The notes under the pieces: model-generated
Databases searched by the model: none
Told to the model about the DNA's origin: nothing
What the model saw: the letters and a program-made list of their open reading frames with translations, nothing else
Shown here: piece by piece, positions 50,619-60,031 of the stretch
Numbering within the stretch: the first letter of the stretch is position 1
Layout of the letters: every line of letters begins with the position of its first letter
Translations under genes and position numbers: made by a program
Origin: an uncultured Clostridia bacterium
Lineage (GTDB): Bacteria > Bacillota > Clostridia > TANB77 > CAG-508
Length of the DNA stretch: 64,000 nt
Direction: 5' to 3'
NCBI GenBank assembly: GCA_934177485.1
Contig: CAKPPF010000003.1
Span: 49,676 to 113,675, forward strand

Positions 50619-51656
50619 TTATTCAATTACTACTTTTGAGCTTAATGGAACAATTTGTATAAATGTATTTCCATCATTTACTTCTATCTCGTTTCCGTCT
50701 AAATCTTTGTATACTGTTTGCTCGTTTCTAGATGATTTAGAGCATTCAATTTTTATAGCTTTTCCATTTGTAATGTAATAACCATCTAATGTTCCAATAT
50801 TTGATAAATCCTGCCTTCCTTTGCCTGATCCATCATTTAATGTGCTATTTTTAGCAAAAGTAATAATTATATTTTTTGTTGTTACAATTTCCTTTGTGTC
50901 CCAATCTTTTTGTACAGTTTTATTATAACTTCTTGTATATCTTTTTGTTTCTTCATCATATTCATAGCTTACTTTATATGAACTTGAGTATGGTATAACA
51001 ATGCTTTTAGCCTCTTCTCCATCTTCTATATTTATTTCATCAACAACGTAATTTAATACACTTTCTTTATCTGATGTAGTTCTATATTTTTTTCTTTCTG
51101 CAACATCCAATATTTTCTTTGTTGAAGTTACTGCATTGTGTGGAGCAGATTTATCTCTAACTCTCCAAAATGTTTTTGAACTTTCTGTTAGTCCATTAAC
51201 ATTATTAATTTTAAATTTTGATATATCGCTTTTAGCTCTTGGACTCCATCCAAAGTGAACATATATAGCATCATTTTCTAAAGCATAATCTAAAAAATAA
51301 TGTCTTGAACTTCTAATTGGTCCAATTTTTGAAAGATCTTTATCTTTAAATAATGCCATAAGTCTTGTTTGGTTACCTTCAACAATAATCTCATAAACTA
51401 TATATGCTTCATTTAATCCTGCTTGTGGTCTTGCATTCCCAACATTATCTATCATAACGGCTATTGGTCGAGAATTTCCATTAAATATTTGTACTTTCTT
51501 TTCTTCTACCGGAGTAATAATGTTTTCATTATTTACAAGATTTTCGTTTTCTATTTTATTTACTACTAAAAAATCCTTATGATATATTTTAGCTACTAAC
51601 AAAGCTGAAAGTATTGCTAATAGTAAAATTAACATTATTATTAAAAACTTTTTCAT
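50619..51656 (-). CDS. DUF3048 (YerB-like) exported protein
   Basis: 345 residues: an N-terminal signal anchor (about 3-23), then RPIAVMIDNVGNARPQAGLN, the YerB opening, with IGPIRSSRHYFLDYALEND and the second half AKSIVIPYSSSYKVSYEYD. No lipobox Cys. YerB-type proteins are cell-surface proteins of unknown role in Firmicutes. It lies downstream of dgkA-PAP2 with a short gap. Confidence 0.9.
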   Translation of the reverse strand: MKKFLIIMLILLLAILSALLVAKIYHKDFLVVNKIENENLVNNENIITPVEEKKVQIFNGNSRPIAVMIDNVGNARPQAGLNEAYIVYEIIVEGNQTRLMALFKDKDLSKIGPIRSSRHYFLDYALENDAIYVHFGWSPRAKSDISKFKINNVNGLTESSKTFWRVRDKSAPHNAVTSTKKILDVAERKKYRTTSDKESVLNYVVDEINIEDGEEAKSIVIPYSSSYKVSYEYDEETKRYTRSYNKTVQKDWDTKEIVTTKNIIITFAKNSTLNDGSGKGRQDLSNIGTLDGYYITNGKAIKIECSKSSRNEQTVYKDLDGNEIEVNDGNTFIQIVPLSSKVVIE

Positions 51657-51671
51657 ATATTAATTTCCTTT

Positions 51672-52448
51672 TTAGTTATAGAATTTTAAAAATATTCCTG
51701 CTAAGCCATATACTAATGCAATTACTGCAATACCTGTAATTGCTCCAATAACCGTCTCTAGAGCCGTTTTTCTTTTAGATTCAATTCTTGTTATACAAAC
51801 CATTATCGCCATAGCAAAAGATAAAGTTAATATTACAATATTTGTTGTAGATAACCAAATTATAGTATTTGCAGCAAAGGCGATTCCTGCCTGTCCACTT
51901 GGTGCAAATTTGTTTTTTAATAATTTATGTTTATCTGTTGAGCTTGCCGCTTTTAATGTAACAACTATAATTGTTGTTATAAATATTCCTATAAATGCCA
52001 TATGAACAGGAGAGTTAGCTAAATTTCTTATAAAGTTAAGTCCTATATCACTTATTTTATCAAAAAATAAGAAATATGCCACTATTAATGCATTTATTGC
52101 AGTTATTACAACAGCCCCTGCCCCAACATCTTTAGCAATTTTTGCTTTTGGATGATATAAGTCTGTATATAAATCAACTACGGTTTCAATTGCTGTATTT
52201 ATCATTTCTGCAACAATTATAAGTATTACTGTAAACATTAAACATAAAAATTCTGCTCTAGATAAATTAAAAAATAAGCTTATGATCATTACAATTACAG
52301 CAATTAATAATTGTTTCTTTATATTTCCCTGTGTTGTTACTGCATAAATAATTCCATTAAATGCATTTATCCAAGCATCTATAAAGTTTTTATTTTTTAG
52401 TTTTTCTTCTTTTAAATTTTCGTTTTCGTTATGGTTATTTTCTTCCAT
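51672..52448 (-). CDS. Diacylglycerol kinase fused to a degenerate PAP2-like domain
   Basis: 258 residues. The N-terminal half is DgkA-like: FIDAWINAFNGIIYA, AEMINTAIETVVDLYTDLYH (the catalytic Glu pair) and KDVGAGAVV. The C-terminal half looks like a PAP2 phosphatase (five to six helices), but the PSGH motif reads PSGQ. The later SR...H site reads TRIESKRKT, so the catalytic His residues are gone. It probably still phosphorylates undecaprenol or diacylglycerol. It follows ybeY, matching the Bacillus order ybeY-dgkA-era with extra genes. Confidence 0.85.
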   Translation of the reverse strand: MEENNHNENENLKEEKLKNKNFIDAWINAFNGIIYAVTTQGNIKKQLLIAVIVMIISLFFNLSRAEFLCLMFTVILIIVAEMINTAIETVVDLYTDLYHPKAKIAKDVGAGAVVITAINALIVAYFLFFDKISDIGLNFIRNLANSPVHMAFIGIFITTIIVVTLKAASSTDKHKLLKNKFAPSGQAGIAFAANTIIWLSTTNIVILTLSFAMAIMVCITRIESKRKTALETVIGAITGIAVIALVYGLAGIFLKFYN

Positions 52449-52457
52449 TCTTTCACC

Positions 52458-52934
52458 CTATCTTGTTATGTTTAGAATTTCTAAAACTTTTTCCTCTTTT
52501 TCTCTCATTACAATTCTGTCGCCTTCTTCTATATGGTCATACCCCATTAAATGATAAAATCCATGAACTAACATATATGAAAATTCTCTTTCAAAACTGT
52601 GTCCATATTCTTTAGCTTGTTCTTCTACTCTCTGAACAGATATCATTATATCTCCTAAAGTATCTTCAATTTCATTGCCATTTACTTTTAAATCTTCAAT
52701 TTCATCTTTTTCAAACATTGGAAAAGATAACACATCTGTTTCTTTATCTATGTTTCTATATTTTTTATTAGTTTTTCTTATATTTTCTGGGTTTGTTAAT
52801 ATAACATTAATATACAAGTTAAGTTTATCAATATTTTCTACTTCAAAGGCTTTACTTAGTACTTTTTCTGTAAGTTTAATATATTCTTCATTTTCTTTTA
52901 TATCAAGGAAATTAACTTCTGAAAAATTATGCAT
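52458..52934 (-). CDS. ybeY: Endoribonuclease YbeY
   Basis: 158 residues. The zinc-binding motif is HGFYHLMGYDH (H-x3-H-x5-H). Preceding blocks are TDVLSFPMFE and LGDIMISVQRVEEQA. It matures rRNA and is involved in ribosome quality control. Its start overlaps the end of the preceding gene by 8 bases. Confidence 0.95.
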   Translation of the reverse strand: MHNFSEVNFLDIKENEEYIKLTEKVLSKAFEVENIDKLNLYINVILTNPENIRKTNKKYRNIDKETDVLSFPMFEKDEIEDLKVNGNEIEDTLGDIMISVQRVEEQAKEYGHSFEREFSYMLVHGFYHLMGYDHIEEGDRIVMREKEEKVLEILNITR

Positions 52935-54228
52935 TTTTAACTATTTTCTCCTTTTTTGTGCTTTCAGTTTTTTTAGTAGTTTTTCTTTTTACTGTTTTTG
53001 TTTCTTTTTCTACTTTTTCTTTTTTGGTTTTTGCTTCTTTCTTTGTATTTTTTCCTTCTTTAGTTTTACAAGTATCTTTTACTTTTTTTATTGCACCTAA
53101 TTCCACAAGCTTGTCTTTATAAAATGCGATAACTAGCTTGTACTTTTCTGGTTCTTGGCTTATTTCTTCTAAATCGTGTTTTATAAATAAGATTTCTCTC
53201 TTTTCATTCTTTTTTTGTTCAGTTTTTAATAAATCTATTTTTTTATAGTCTTCCCAAAACTTTTTATATTCTTCTCTTTCTTTAGGTCTTTCCCAGTAAA
53301 TTTTAGTTGACAATAACTTTATATTGTATTCCTCTAGTATTGTAAGTAGCATTTTATATGCTTTTTTTATTTTTCTCTCATTTTGTGTATGTACAAGTTC
53401 TGATCTTATTTCCTTCAAAAGTTGTTTATAGCATTGTTCTGCTGTTATAAGTGGTAAACTATGTGTAAATAATTTTCTACTTATAGAAAGTATTATCATT
53501 TTCTTTTCTAATATATCTATTGAATCTGGTTTTCCGGCTAAAAATTTTGAATATTTATCATATTGCTGAATAGTTTCGTCATCAACCTTGTAGTCATCTA
53601 TTTTCATTTTTAAAGTTAATATATTAGTTATATATTCTTCTACTGTATCAAATAACTTGTCATATATTTCAATTTTATCATTAGCAGATGTTTTTAATGT
53701 ATCTGCTAATTGAACTGAATAATTTTTTAATATGCCCTTATACAAGCTATCCATTTTTTCTATATAAAATTTATTGTATTTCTCTATTGTTTTTTCTTTT
53801 TTTCCTGATTTAACAGTTTCATAGTCTAATTCTAATAAGTATTTTTGTTTTCTGTATTTATATTCTAAATATTGACTTTCTTTTAAATGAGTTATTACAT
53901 AATATCTAGATAAAGCATCTTCTTCAAAAGATGTTGCATTTCCATTTTTTACCTTTTTATATATTGAATCCATTATATATTTATCTATAGATTCAAGATA
54001 TAATGCATATGTATCTTCATATTTTTTACTTAAAGCTTCTTTTTTTGAACTATCATCTGCATTAAAATTAATATAAGCTTCATGCGCTTTTAATAAATTA
54101 TTTCTCTTAACAGATATCATTATTCCATTAAGTCCTATTTGAGTAGGTATTAAGATTTTGCTTATTGTAGTTCCTATTTTTGAGAAAAATGTTTTTTGTG
54201 AGTAGATTCTTAAACTTCTTTCTTCCAT
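52927..54228 (-). CDS. Coiled-coil protein of unknown function (433 aa)
   Basis: Highly charged and helical: many KxxE/ExxK heptads, Tyr-rich (LEYKYRKQKYLLELDYE), no membrane segment. A long Lys/Thr/Glu tail (KTKKEKVEKETKTVKRKT) resembles a nucleic-acid- or membrane-binding tail. It lies between yqfD and ybeY, where Bacillus relatives have phoH and yqfF; neither is present here. It overlaps ybeY by 8 bases, so it is in that operon. Family not recognised. Confidence 0.7.
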   Translation of the reverse strand: MEERSLRIYSQKTFFSKIGTTISKILIPTQIGLNGIMISVKRNNLLKAHEAYINFNADDSSKKEALSKKYEDTYALYLESIDKYIMDSIYKKVKNGNATSFEEDALSRYYVITHLKESQYLEYKYRKQKYLLELDYETVKSGKKEKTIEKYNKFYIEKMDSLYKGILKNYSVQLADTLKTSANDKIEIYDKLFDTVEEYITNILTLKMKIDDYKVDDETIQQYDKYSKFLAGKPDSIDILEKKMIILSISRKLFTHSLPLITAEQCYKQLLKEIRSELVHTQNERKIKKAYKMLLTILEEYNIKLLSTKIYWERPKEREEYKKFWEDYKKIDLLKTEQKKNEKREILFIKHDLEEISQEPEKYKLVIAFYKDKLVELGAIKKVKDTCKTKEGKNTKKEAKTKKEKVEKETKTVKRKTTKKTESTKKEKIVKNA

Positions 54229-54243
54229 TGTTCTAATCCCTTC

Positions 54244-55431
54244 CTATTTTTCAAATTTTTCTTCTGTTGTAATATCCTCTAATATTTCATATGTCATTTC
54301 TAGTTCTAGACCATTGTTGTCTAAATTATATATATTTACTACTTTATTTGTTATTTGTAATTTATTTAATTCTTCTTTTGTAAATTCTTCTTCTAATTCC
54401 TTTATAAGAATATCTTTTAATTCTTCTTTTCCGTAAGTAATTTTCGTTTTTTGTTTTTCAATATATTGTGTTTTTTCTATTTCTATTGGTAAGTAAAAAT
54501 TTGAAAATAATTTTATTTTTTTTGCCTCTTTTATTGTATCATAGTTTTCGAAATTTGGAAGTCTTTTATATAAATTTATTTTAAAATTATTAATATTTAT
54601 AGTATATCTATTTTCACTTTTTCCTGTTTCTTGCGTTATTTCCCTAGTAGTTTGTGACTTTTTACTTTTTGTATACCAAACTTTTGCTGTAACTTTTCCT
54701 TTTGCATGAACATATCTTGTATCTGTATATTTTCCCTCCATGTATCCGCCAATAAGTACTGTACCTTTTTCGACTATGTCTCCAGGTTTTACTAAAATAG
54801 TTCCTGTATCTGCAGATATTTTTTGAATTATTCCTTTTTTGGTAGCAACAATATTGCAGTATTCATCCGGATTCACAATTGTAGGTCTTTTATCTGCTTG
54901 TGCCACTTTTACAATTATATTTGTTCCTTTCATATTAATAGACATCCATGATATATCATCTCTCTTAAGTCGTATACTATTAATAGCATTTTTTACATCT
55001 ACTTTACTTTTTAATTTTCCATTTTCTATGCCTTCTTCTTTTAATTGCATTAGTAATTCTTCTTTATTTATATTCTCTCCGCCTATAATTTCAATGTTCC
55101 ATATAAATCTTGAAGAAATAATTATTAATAAGATTATTGGTATAATAAACAAAGCTAATATTTTTCTTTTTCTATATCTGTGCAATATTATTGGCAAGCC
55201 ATTTTTAGAATTAATATTAATTTTACATTTATTTTTTCTAGATATTAAATGAATTTTTTTAAAATCTTTAATACTTATATTAGCAGTTAATATAGTAGAT
55301 GATTTTCTTTTAACTTTCCATAGCAAAATGCCATTGTTTATGCAATTATTAATAAATCTTTCTATATAGAAGCCTTCTACTGTTATATTTACAAACCCAA
55401 TTATGTAATTAAATAATATTTTTATGATCAT
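54244..55431 (-). CDS. yqfD: Sporulation protein YqfD
   Basis: 395 residues: an N-terminal region, a membrane helix at about 92-112 (ILALFIIPIILLIIISSRF), then a beta-rich domain with the hallmark NIVATKKGIIQKISADTGTI and VKPGDIVEKGTVLIGG. Mother-cell sporulation protein made under sigma-E in Bacillus; role in stage IV cortex formation. Paired with yqfC upstream. Confidence 0.92.
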   Translation of the reverse strand: MIIKILFNYIIGFVNITVEGFYIERFINNCINNGILLWKVKRKSSTILTANISIKDFKKIHLISRKNKCKININSKNGLPIILHRYRKRKILALFIIPIILLIIISSRFIWNIEIIGGENINKEELLMQLKEEGIENGKLKSKVDVKNAINSIRLKRDDISWMSINMKGTNIIVKVAQADKRPTIVNPDEYCNIVATKKGIIQKISADTGTILVKPGDIVEKGTVLIGGYMEGKYTDTRYVHAKGKVTAKVWYTKSKKSQTTREITQETGKSENRYTININNFKINLYKRLPNFENYDTIKEAKKIKLFSNFYLPIEIEKTQYIEKQKTKITYGKEELKDILIKELEEEFTKEELNKLQITNKVVNIYNLDNNGLELEMTYEILEDITTEEKFEK

Positions 55432-55502
55432 ATTTTCTCCATTCCCTGATTTTACACATTTTGTCCATTTTCAAATACATTAATAGAAGGTTAGTGTTTT
55501 AA

Positions 55503-55790
55503 CTAATCCTCTATTGGTTCAAATTCTATTGAATCAATTTTGCCATTTACTTTTATGTCTTCATCTGTCATTTGCTCCAATTTTAAATTAAATCCATAAA
55601 TGGTTACAGCACCATCAAAAGTATTTATTTTTATTAATATATCTTGATATTCTAAAATATTTTTGTAATTTTCAATTAGTATTTCATTAAAACCATTTAT
55701 TGTTATTTTTATATCTGTAGATACCACTTCTCTTGGTATTTCTAAAAGAGTATCTAATTTCGAATACTTTCTAGGCTTATTTTTTTTCAT
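55503..55790 (-). CDS. yqfC: Sporulation protein YqfC
   Basis: 95 residues: a basic start, LLEIPREVVSTDIKITINGF, YKNILEYQDILIKI and TFDGAVTIYGFNL, the typical short beta-rich YqfC (YabP/YqfC family) pattern. Located immediately before yqfD, the standard sigma-E pair. Confidence 0.92.
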   Translation of the reverse strand: MKKNKPRKYSKLDTLLEIPREVVSTDIKITINGFNEILIENYKNILEYQDILIKINTFDGAVTIYGFNLKLEQMTDEDIKVNGKIDSIEFEPIED

Positions 55791-55810
55791 ATTTTCACCT
55801 TCTATATAGT

Positions 55811-56623
55811 TTATTTTGTAAAATCGTCCAATGACTTAAATTCATATCCCATTTCTTTTATTTGTTTTATTACAGTATCCAATATTTCCATATTTGTCTT
55901 TGAAGTTGCATGTAATAACATTATTTCTCCATTGTGTACATTTTTTACAATTTTATCAATTCCTTCTTGTTTTGATGGTTGCTTTGCTTCATCCCAATCT
56001 GCATATGCAAAACTCCACATTACCGGAATATACCCTAATTTTGTTACTACATTTAATGACCTCTCGCTATATTCACCTTTAGGCGGTCTCATATACCTCA
56101 TTTCATAATTGTATCTTTCATAAATATTTGTGTGTAAAGTCATTATCTCTTTTGTTAATTGTTCTTCGGTTAAAGTTGGCATGCTTTTATGATTTACTGT
56201 ATGGTTTCCTATAATATGTCCTTCATTTATCATTCTTTGTACTAAATCTGATGCTGTATTTACATAGTGTGCTGTTATAAAAAAAGTTGCATTTACATTG
56301 TTTTCCTTTAGTACGTTTAATATATTTTCTGTGTAACCAGCCTCATAACCTAAATCAAATGTAAGGTACACATACTTTTTCTCATTATTTCCCATTGCCA
56401 TTCCATTATATTTTTCAATTAATTCTTTGTTTTTCTTTCCTAAATCAGGTTGTTCATGATTGTCACTTCTTTTTATTCCCCACCCTATACTTGCATTAGA
56501 TAGAGAAGCCGTGCTACTTGTTTGCAATACTTTTTCACTTTTATTTGTCTCTAGTAAAATACTAAGAATAATTAAGGTTATAGCTATTATTATTAATATA
56601 AAAATTTTAATATTTGACTTCAT
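55811..56623 (-). CDS. pdaA: Polysaccharide deacetylase PdaA-like (spore cortex)
   Basis: About 270 residues: a membrane anchor (about 6-23), a PdaA-type N-terminal region (SIGWGIKRSDNHEQPDLGKK), then the NodB domain with TFDLGYEAGYT (catalytic Asp), NHTVNHK (metal His), RPPKGEYSE and MLLHATS. PdaA makes muramic-delta-lactam in spore cortex. The start at 56623 (GGAGGAAAG upstream) begins MKSNIKIF. It is next to yqfC-yqfD, fitting sporulation. Confidence 0.9.
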   Translation of the reverse strand: MKSNIKIFILIIIAITLIILSILLETNKSEKVLQTSSTASLSNASIGWGIKRSDNHEQPDLGKKNKELIEKYNGMAMGNNEKKYVYLTFDLGYEAGYTENILNVLKENNVNATFFITAHYVNTASDLVQRMINEGHIIGNHTVNHKSMPTLTEEQLTKEIMTLHTNIYERYNYEMRYMRPPKGEYSERSLNVVTKLGYIPVMWSFAYADWDEAKQPSKQEGIDKIVKNVHNGEIMLLHATSKTNMEILDTVIKQIKEMGYEFKSLDDFTK

Positions 56624-56638
56624 TTTACTTTCCTCCAT

Positions 56639-56965
56639 AATATTTGCTATTTAATAATATGAAAAGAATATAAAAAAATAACTAAAGTTTTTGTTATAGT
56701 TATAAATAGTTTCAAAATACCACCGGTTGTTTTTGCATTAATTTCAATCTGGTTTTAAAAATCACTTTCATTTTTAGCTATTAATCACTTACTATATATA
56801 TGTGTTTATATTTTGAATTTAACTCATCAATCTCTTGACAACCTTTAAAAAATGTTATATTGTTTTTAAAAATGGAAAAAATAGGTAATTTTCATTTTTC
56901 TAGTCTTTTTATGTAAAAAGACCTACTAAAGATAAAAAAATTGCCTGATATAATATTGTTATTAT
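56639..56965. promoter_or_regulatory. Divergent regulatory gap between pdaA and agrA
   Basis: 327 bases without a gene. A promoter for agrA may be TTGACA (56835-56840) with TATTGT 17 bases on (56858-56863). A hairpin follows at about 56909-56930 (GTCTTTTTA-TG-TAAAAAGAC), then TATAAT-like ATATAAT near 56949. The hairpin could be an operator or attenuator. No tandem LytTR direct repeats stand out by eye. Confidence 0.5.
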
Positions 56966-56980
56966 ATGGGGGAAAATAAC

Positions 56981-57718
56981 GTGTTAAATTTTGTTCTTTG
57001 TGATGACAATTTAAATATTGTGAAAAAATTAAAAGAAATGCTAGAAATACTTTTTATCAAGAATGATATAGATGCTAAAATTGGATTTATTACGGATAAC
57101 CCGTTAGAAGTAATTTCTTATGAAGAAGAAAATAATATAGATGTATTAATTTTAGATATAAATTTAAATTCTAATATTTCAGGAATTGACCTAGCAAAAC
57201 AAATTAGAAAGAGTAATAAGAAAGTATATTTAATTTTTTCAACTGGCCATTTAGAGTATTCTTTACTTGCTTATTCTGTAAAAACTTTTGATTATTTGCC
57301 TAAGCCTCTAACTATTGAAAGATTAGAAGTAACTTTAAATCGCTTATTAGACGATATTAATAGTGGTTCTAATAAAAGATTTATTAAAATTAATTCTAAA
57401 ACAGTAGTTGATGAAAAAGAAATAAACTATATAAAAAAAGATGGTATGAAATTAATATTTTGTACCAATTCCAATAAAGAATATGAGGCATATAGTTCTT
57501 TTAATAAAATAGAAAACACCTTACCTAGCAATTTTATTAGATGTCATAAATCGTATATAGTAAATACAAATAACATTCAAAATATTAATACTAACAATAA
57601 TATAATTACTTTTAATTCTAATATTATATGTGATATTGGTCCAAAGTATAAAAGTAATTTAATGGAGGTTTTTAAACATGGAAATATTTCAAACAATTTG
57701 GGCAGCATTAACAAATGA
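56981..57718 (+). CDS. agrA: AgrA-type LytTR response regulator
   Basis: 245 residues. The receiver domain has FVLCDDN and the phospho-acceptor Asp in VLILDINLN, with the conserved Lys in LPKPLT. The C-terminal LytTR DNA-binding domain spans about 130-235 (KINSKTVVDEKEINYIKK; FIRCHKSYIVNTNNI). It would switch on agr targets when AgrC senses the peptide. The start is GTG at 56981 with GGGGGA 8 bases upstream, giving the family opening (M)LNFVLCDDN. The ATG at 56966 overlaps that ribosome site and is rejected. Overlaps agrC by 41 bases. Confidence 0.88.
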   Translation: MLNFVLCDDNLNIVKKLKEMLEILFIKNDIDAKIGFITDNPLEVISYEEENNIDVLILDINLNSNISGIDLAKQIRKSNKKVYLIFSTGHLEYSLLAYSVKTFDYLPKPLTIERLEVTLNRLLDDINSGSNKRFIKINSKTVVDEKEINYIKKDGMKLIFCTNSNKEYEAYSSFNKIENTLPSNFIRCHKSYIVNTNNIQNINTNNNIITFNSNIICDIGPKYKSNLMEVFKHGNISNNLGSINK

Positions 57719-59027
57719 AAATGAACTTTTATCAAGAATAGTTTTTATACCAATAACTTTTTTAGAAACATATATAAATATGTTATTATTTACAACTCTT
57801 TTAAAAATTAATGCTAGTAAGAGTAATAAACTTAAGTATTTTTATTTTGTTTCTATTTTGGGTACAACTTTTAATATTCTAATTCCAAATCCATACAGAT
57901 CTTTTATTAATTTAGCATTAATGCTAATATGTACAAAAGTATTCTTTAATGCAAAAGTTATCAAAACAATACTTGCAGTAATTATACCTGTTCTTGTTAC
58001 TGTACTATGTGAATCAATTATTGCAAAGATTTCTTTTATGATATTACATATAGATGTTTCTTCTTTAAGTATTATTCCTATATATAGATTAATAATTGCT
58101 TTAATTGTTCAACTATTGGTTTTTATTGTTTACTTACTTATTAAATATTCTAAAGTTCAAATTTCCTTGTTAGAAAATATGTCTAAGAAAAATAAAGCAA
58201 TTTTATTATTAAATTTATTTTTTGCTGTTCTCGCATTTTCATTTCAATTTCTTATTACTGGATTCTATTTAAATAAACTTCCTATATATATTGTAATTTT
58301 CAGTAATATAAGCTTAATTGCATATTTTTTATTAAGCATATATAGTTTAATTAAAACTACTCAACTAGAAATTACTTCTTTAAATTTAGAGCAAGAAAAA
58401 GAAGCTAATAGAATATTAAAAGCGTCTCAAGATGAACTTCATGGTTTTAGGCATGACTTTTCTAATATTATGTGTACAATTGGTGGTTATGTTTTAGTTT
58501 CTGATATGAATGGTCTTAAAAAATACTACTCTCAAATTCAAAAAGATATAACTAAAATTAATAATTTAAGTGCACTAAATCCAGATAGAATAAATAATCC
58601 TGCTGTTTTTGTATTAATTTCTTCTAAGTATTCAAAAGCCTTAGAACTTGGAATTGAAATGAATATTAATGTATTTTTAAATTTAAACACATTAAATATG
58701 AAAATTTATGAATTTACTAGAACTCTTGGTATACTTTTAGATAATGCTATAGAAGCTGCAAAAGAATGTGATATAAAAACTATTAATTTAGAAATAAGAA
58801 AAGATTCTGCCAGAAATAGACAAATATTGCTTATTGAAAATACATATAAAAACAAAGATATAGATACAGAAAAAATATATGATAAAAACTTTTCTACTAA
58901 AAAAGGTAATAGTGGACTTGGCTTATGGGAAGTAAGAAAAATTTTAAAACGAAATACAAATTTAAACTTATATACAACTAAGAATCAAGAATTTTTTAGC
59001 CAACAACTTGAAATGTATAATATTTAA
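57678..59027 (+). CDS. agrC: AgrC-type GHKL sensor histidine kinase
   Basis: 449 residues: six to seven membrane helices in the first about 230, a short coiled segment, then the His-containing box LHGFRHDFSNIMCTIGGYV and the ATPase N-box LGILLDNAIEAAKECD with a G-box STKKGNSGLGLWEV. This is the GHKL kinase type of AgrC/ComD. It probably detects the cyclic peptide made from the convergent agrD. The start at 57678 follows GGAGG. Confidence 0.9.
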   Translation: MEIFQTIWAALTNENELLSRIVFIPITFLETYINMLLFTTLLKINASKSNKLKYFYFVSILGTTFNILIPNPYRSFINLALMLICTKVFFNAKVIKTILAVIIPVLVTVLCESIIAKISFMILHIDVSSLSIIPIYRLIIALIVQLLVFIVYLLIKYSKVQISLLENMSKKNKAILLLNLFFAVLAFSFQFLITGFYLNKLPIYIVIFSNISLIAYFLLSIYSLIKTTQLEITSLNLEQEKEANRILKASQDELHGFRHDFSNIMCTIGGYVLVSDMNGLKKYYSQIQKDITKINNLSALNPDRINNPAVFVLISSKYSKALELGIEMNINVFLNLNTLNMKIYEFTRTLGILLDNAIEAAKECDIKTINLEIRKDSARNRQILLIENTYKNKDIDTEKIYDKNFSTKKGNSGLGLWEVRKILKRNTNLNLYTTKNQEFFSQQLEMYNI

Positions 59028-59031
59028 ATTT

Positions 59032-59070
59032 ATAAACAGGAGGCAAATTCGCCTTTAGCCTCCTGTTTAT
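59032..59070. terminator. Bidirectional terminator between agrC and agrD
   Basis: Perfect 13-bp arms ATAAACAGGAGGC and GCCTCCTGTTTAT around a 13-base loop, lying between the convergent agrAC and agrBD genes. AT/T-rich flanks occur on both sides, so it can serve both strands. Confidence 0.75.
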
Positions 59071-59074
59071 GTAT

Positions 59075-59194
59075 TTAGTCTTTATTTATTAAAGAAGCTG
59101 GCATTTTAGGTTGATGAAACCATCCAAATAATGAACAAGCTGTATTTGTTGTTTTAGCATATTTTTCTGCTATTTTAGCTAATAATTTTAACAT
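59075..59194 (-). CDS. agrD: AgrD cyclic lactone autoinducer peptide precursor (39 aa)
   Basis: Short gene from ATG 59194 after AAAGGAGG. The amphipathic N-terminus MLKLLAKIAEKYAK is followed by TTNTACSLFGWFHQPKMP and a short tail ending NKD. The Cys (residue 20) should form the thiolactone, and the QPKMP block is the conserved C-terminal recognition segment. AgrB is encoded 74 bases upstream on the same strand. The exact mature peptide cannot be told from sequence; it would include Cys20 and the next few hydrophobic residues. Confidence 0.9.
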   Translation of the reverse strand: MLKLLAKIAEKYAKTTNTACSLFGWFHQPKMPASLINKD

Positions 59195-59268
59195 AACTTT
59201 TTTCCTCCTTTAGTTAAATTAATTTATTATACTCAAATTGCGCCGGCCACAATTTATTATAAGTCAGA

Positions 59269-59889
59269 TTAAATTTTTTGTTCTTGCAAATATACCTCAT
59301 AACCATATTTATTATTAGTAATTTTATATGCAAGCCTTGTAATTAATAAAGTTTGTCCAAACATTCCTAAAATAATTATGTTTGAAACTAGACTATTGTT
59401 TATAAAAAGTCCTATAGCTAATGTAATTGTAAGTATTATGTATGAACATATTTGTTTTTTTCTTCTATCCTTTTTTCTTAAGATTGGAACATTTTCTGTA
59501 TCTGCTGGTGCATATAATTTGCACATTATAATTCCAAATATCCAAGTTAATATAGTACAAATAATTTTGGTTTTTAAATCCAATGAAAACATTTTGGCTA
59601 TATATGGAATCCCACAATAGAAAAAACTTGTTCCTACTATACATCCCAAATGAGTTTTTAAATGAAAGCCTCCTGAAAATGCTCTATATGGGAAAATTAT
59701 TAGTATTGTTAAAAAAAATTCATTAAGGATTCCAAGTATTGCTGCAAGTCCAATAAATATAAACGTTTTTGGTATTTCACCAACTATTAAATGAATTCCA
59801 TAGTTTATTATTTCTGCTTTTTCATCATTTATATCTGGGACTGTCTGTTTTATTTTATTTGTTAAATGATCACAGATTTTATCTACCAT
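59269..59889 (-). CDS. agrB: AgrB accessory gene regulator peptidase
   Basis: 206-residue membrane protein with about six helices. The catalytic pair lies in FSGGFHLKTHLGC: His and Cys seven apart, as in AgrB. FPYRAFSGG is the conserved entry. AgrB cuts and cyclises AgrD at the membrane. Start ATG 59889 has GAGGAG upstream. Cotranscribed with agrD, and convergent to agrAC. Confidence 0.93.
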   Translation of the reverse strand: MVDKICDHLTNKIKQTVPDINDEKAEIINYGIHLIVGEIPKTFIFIGLAAILGILNEFFLTILIIFPYRAFSGGFHLKTHLGCIVGTSFFYCGIPYIAKMFSLDLKTKIICTILTWIFGIIMCKLYAPADTENVPILRKKDRRKKQICSYIILTITLAIGLFINNSLVSNIIILGMFGQTLLITRLAYKITNNKYGYEVYLQEQKI

Positions 59890-60031
59890 TTTTTTCTCCT
59901 CATTTGTTTTCTATGATGCTATTTTATATTAAAATTTTTAATATAATTTATTTTGTATATAAAATGAGTTTTTTAGTATATAAAAAGGTTATAAATTATT
60001 TTCATAAACAATTTATAACCTTTTATAAAAT

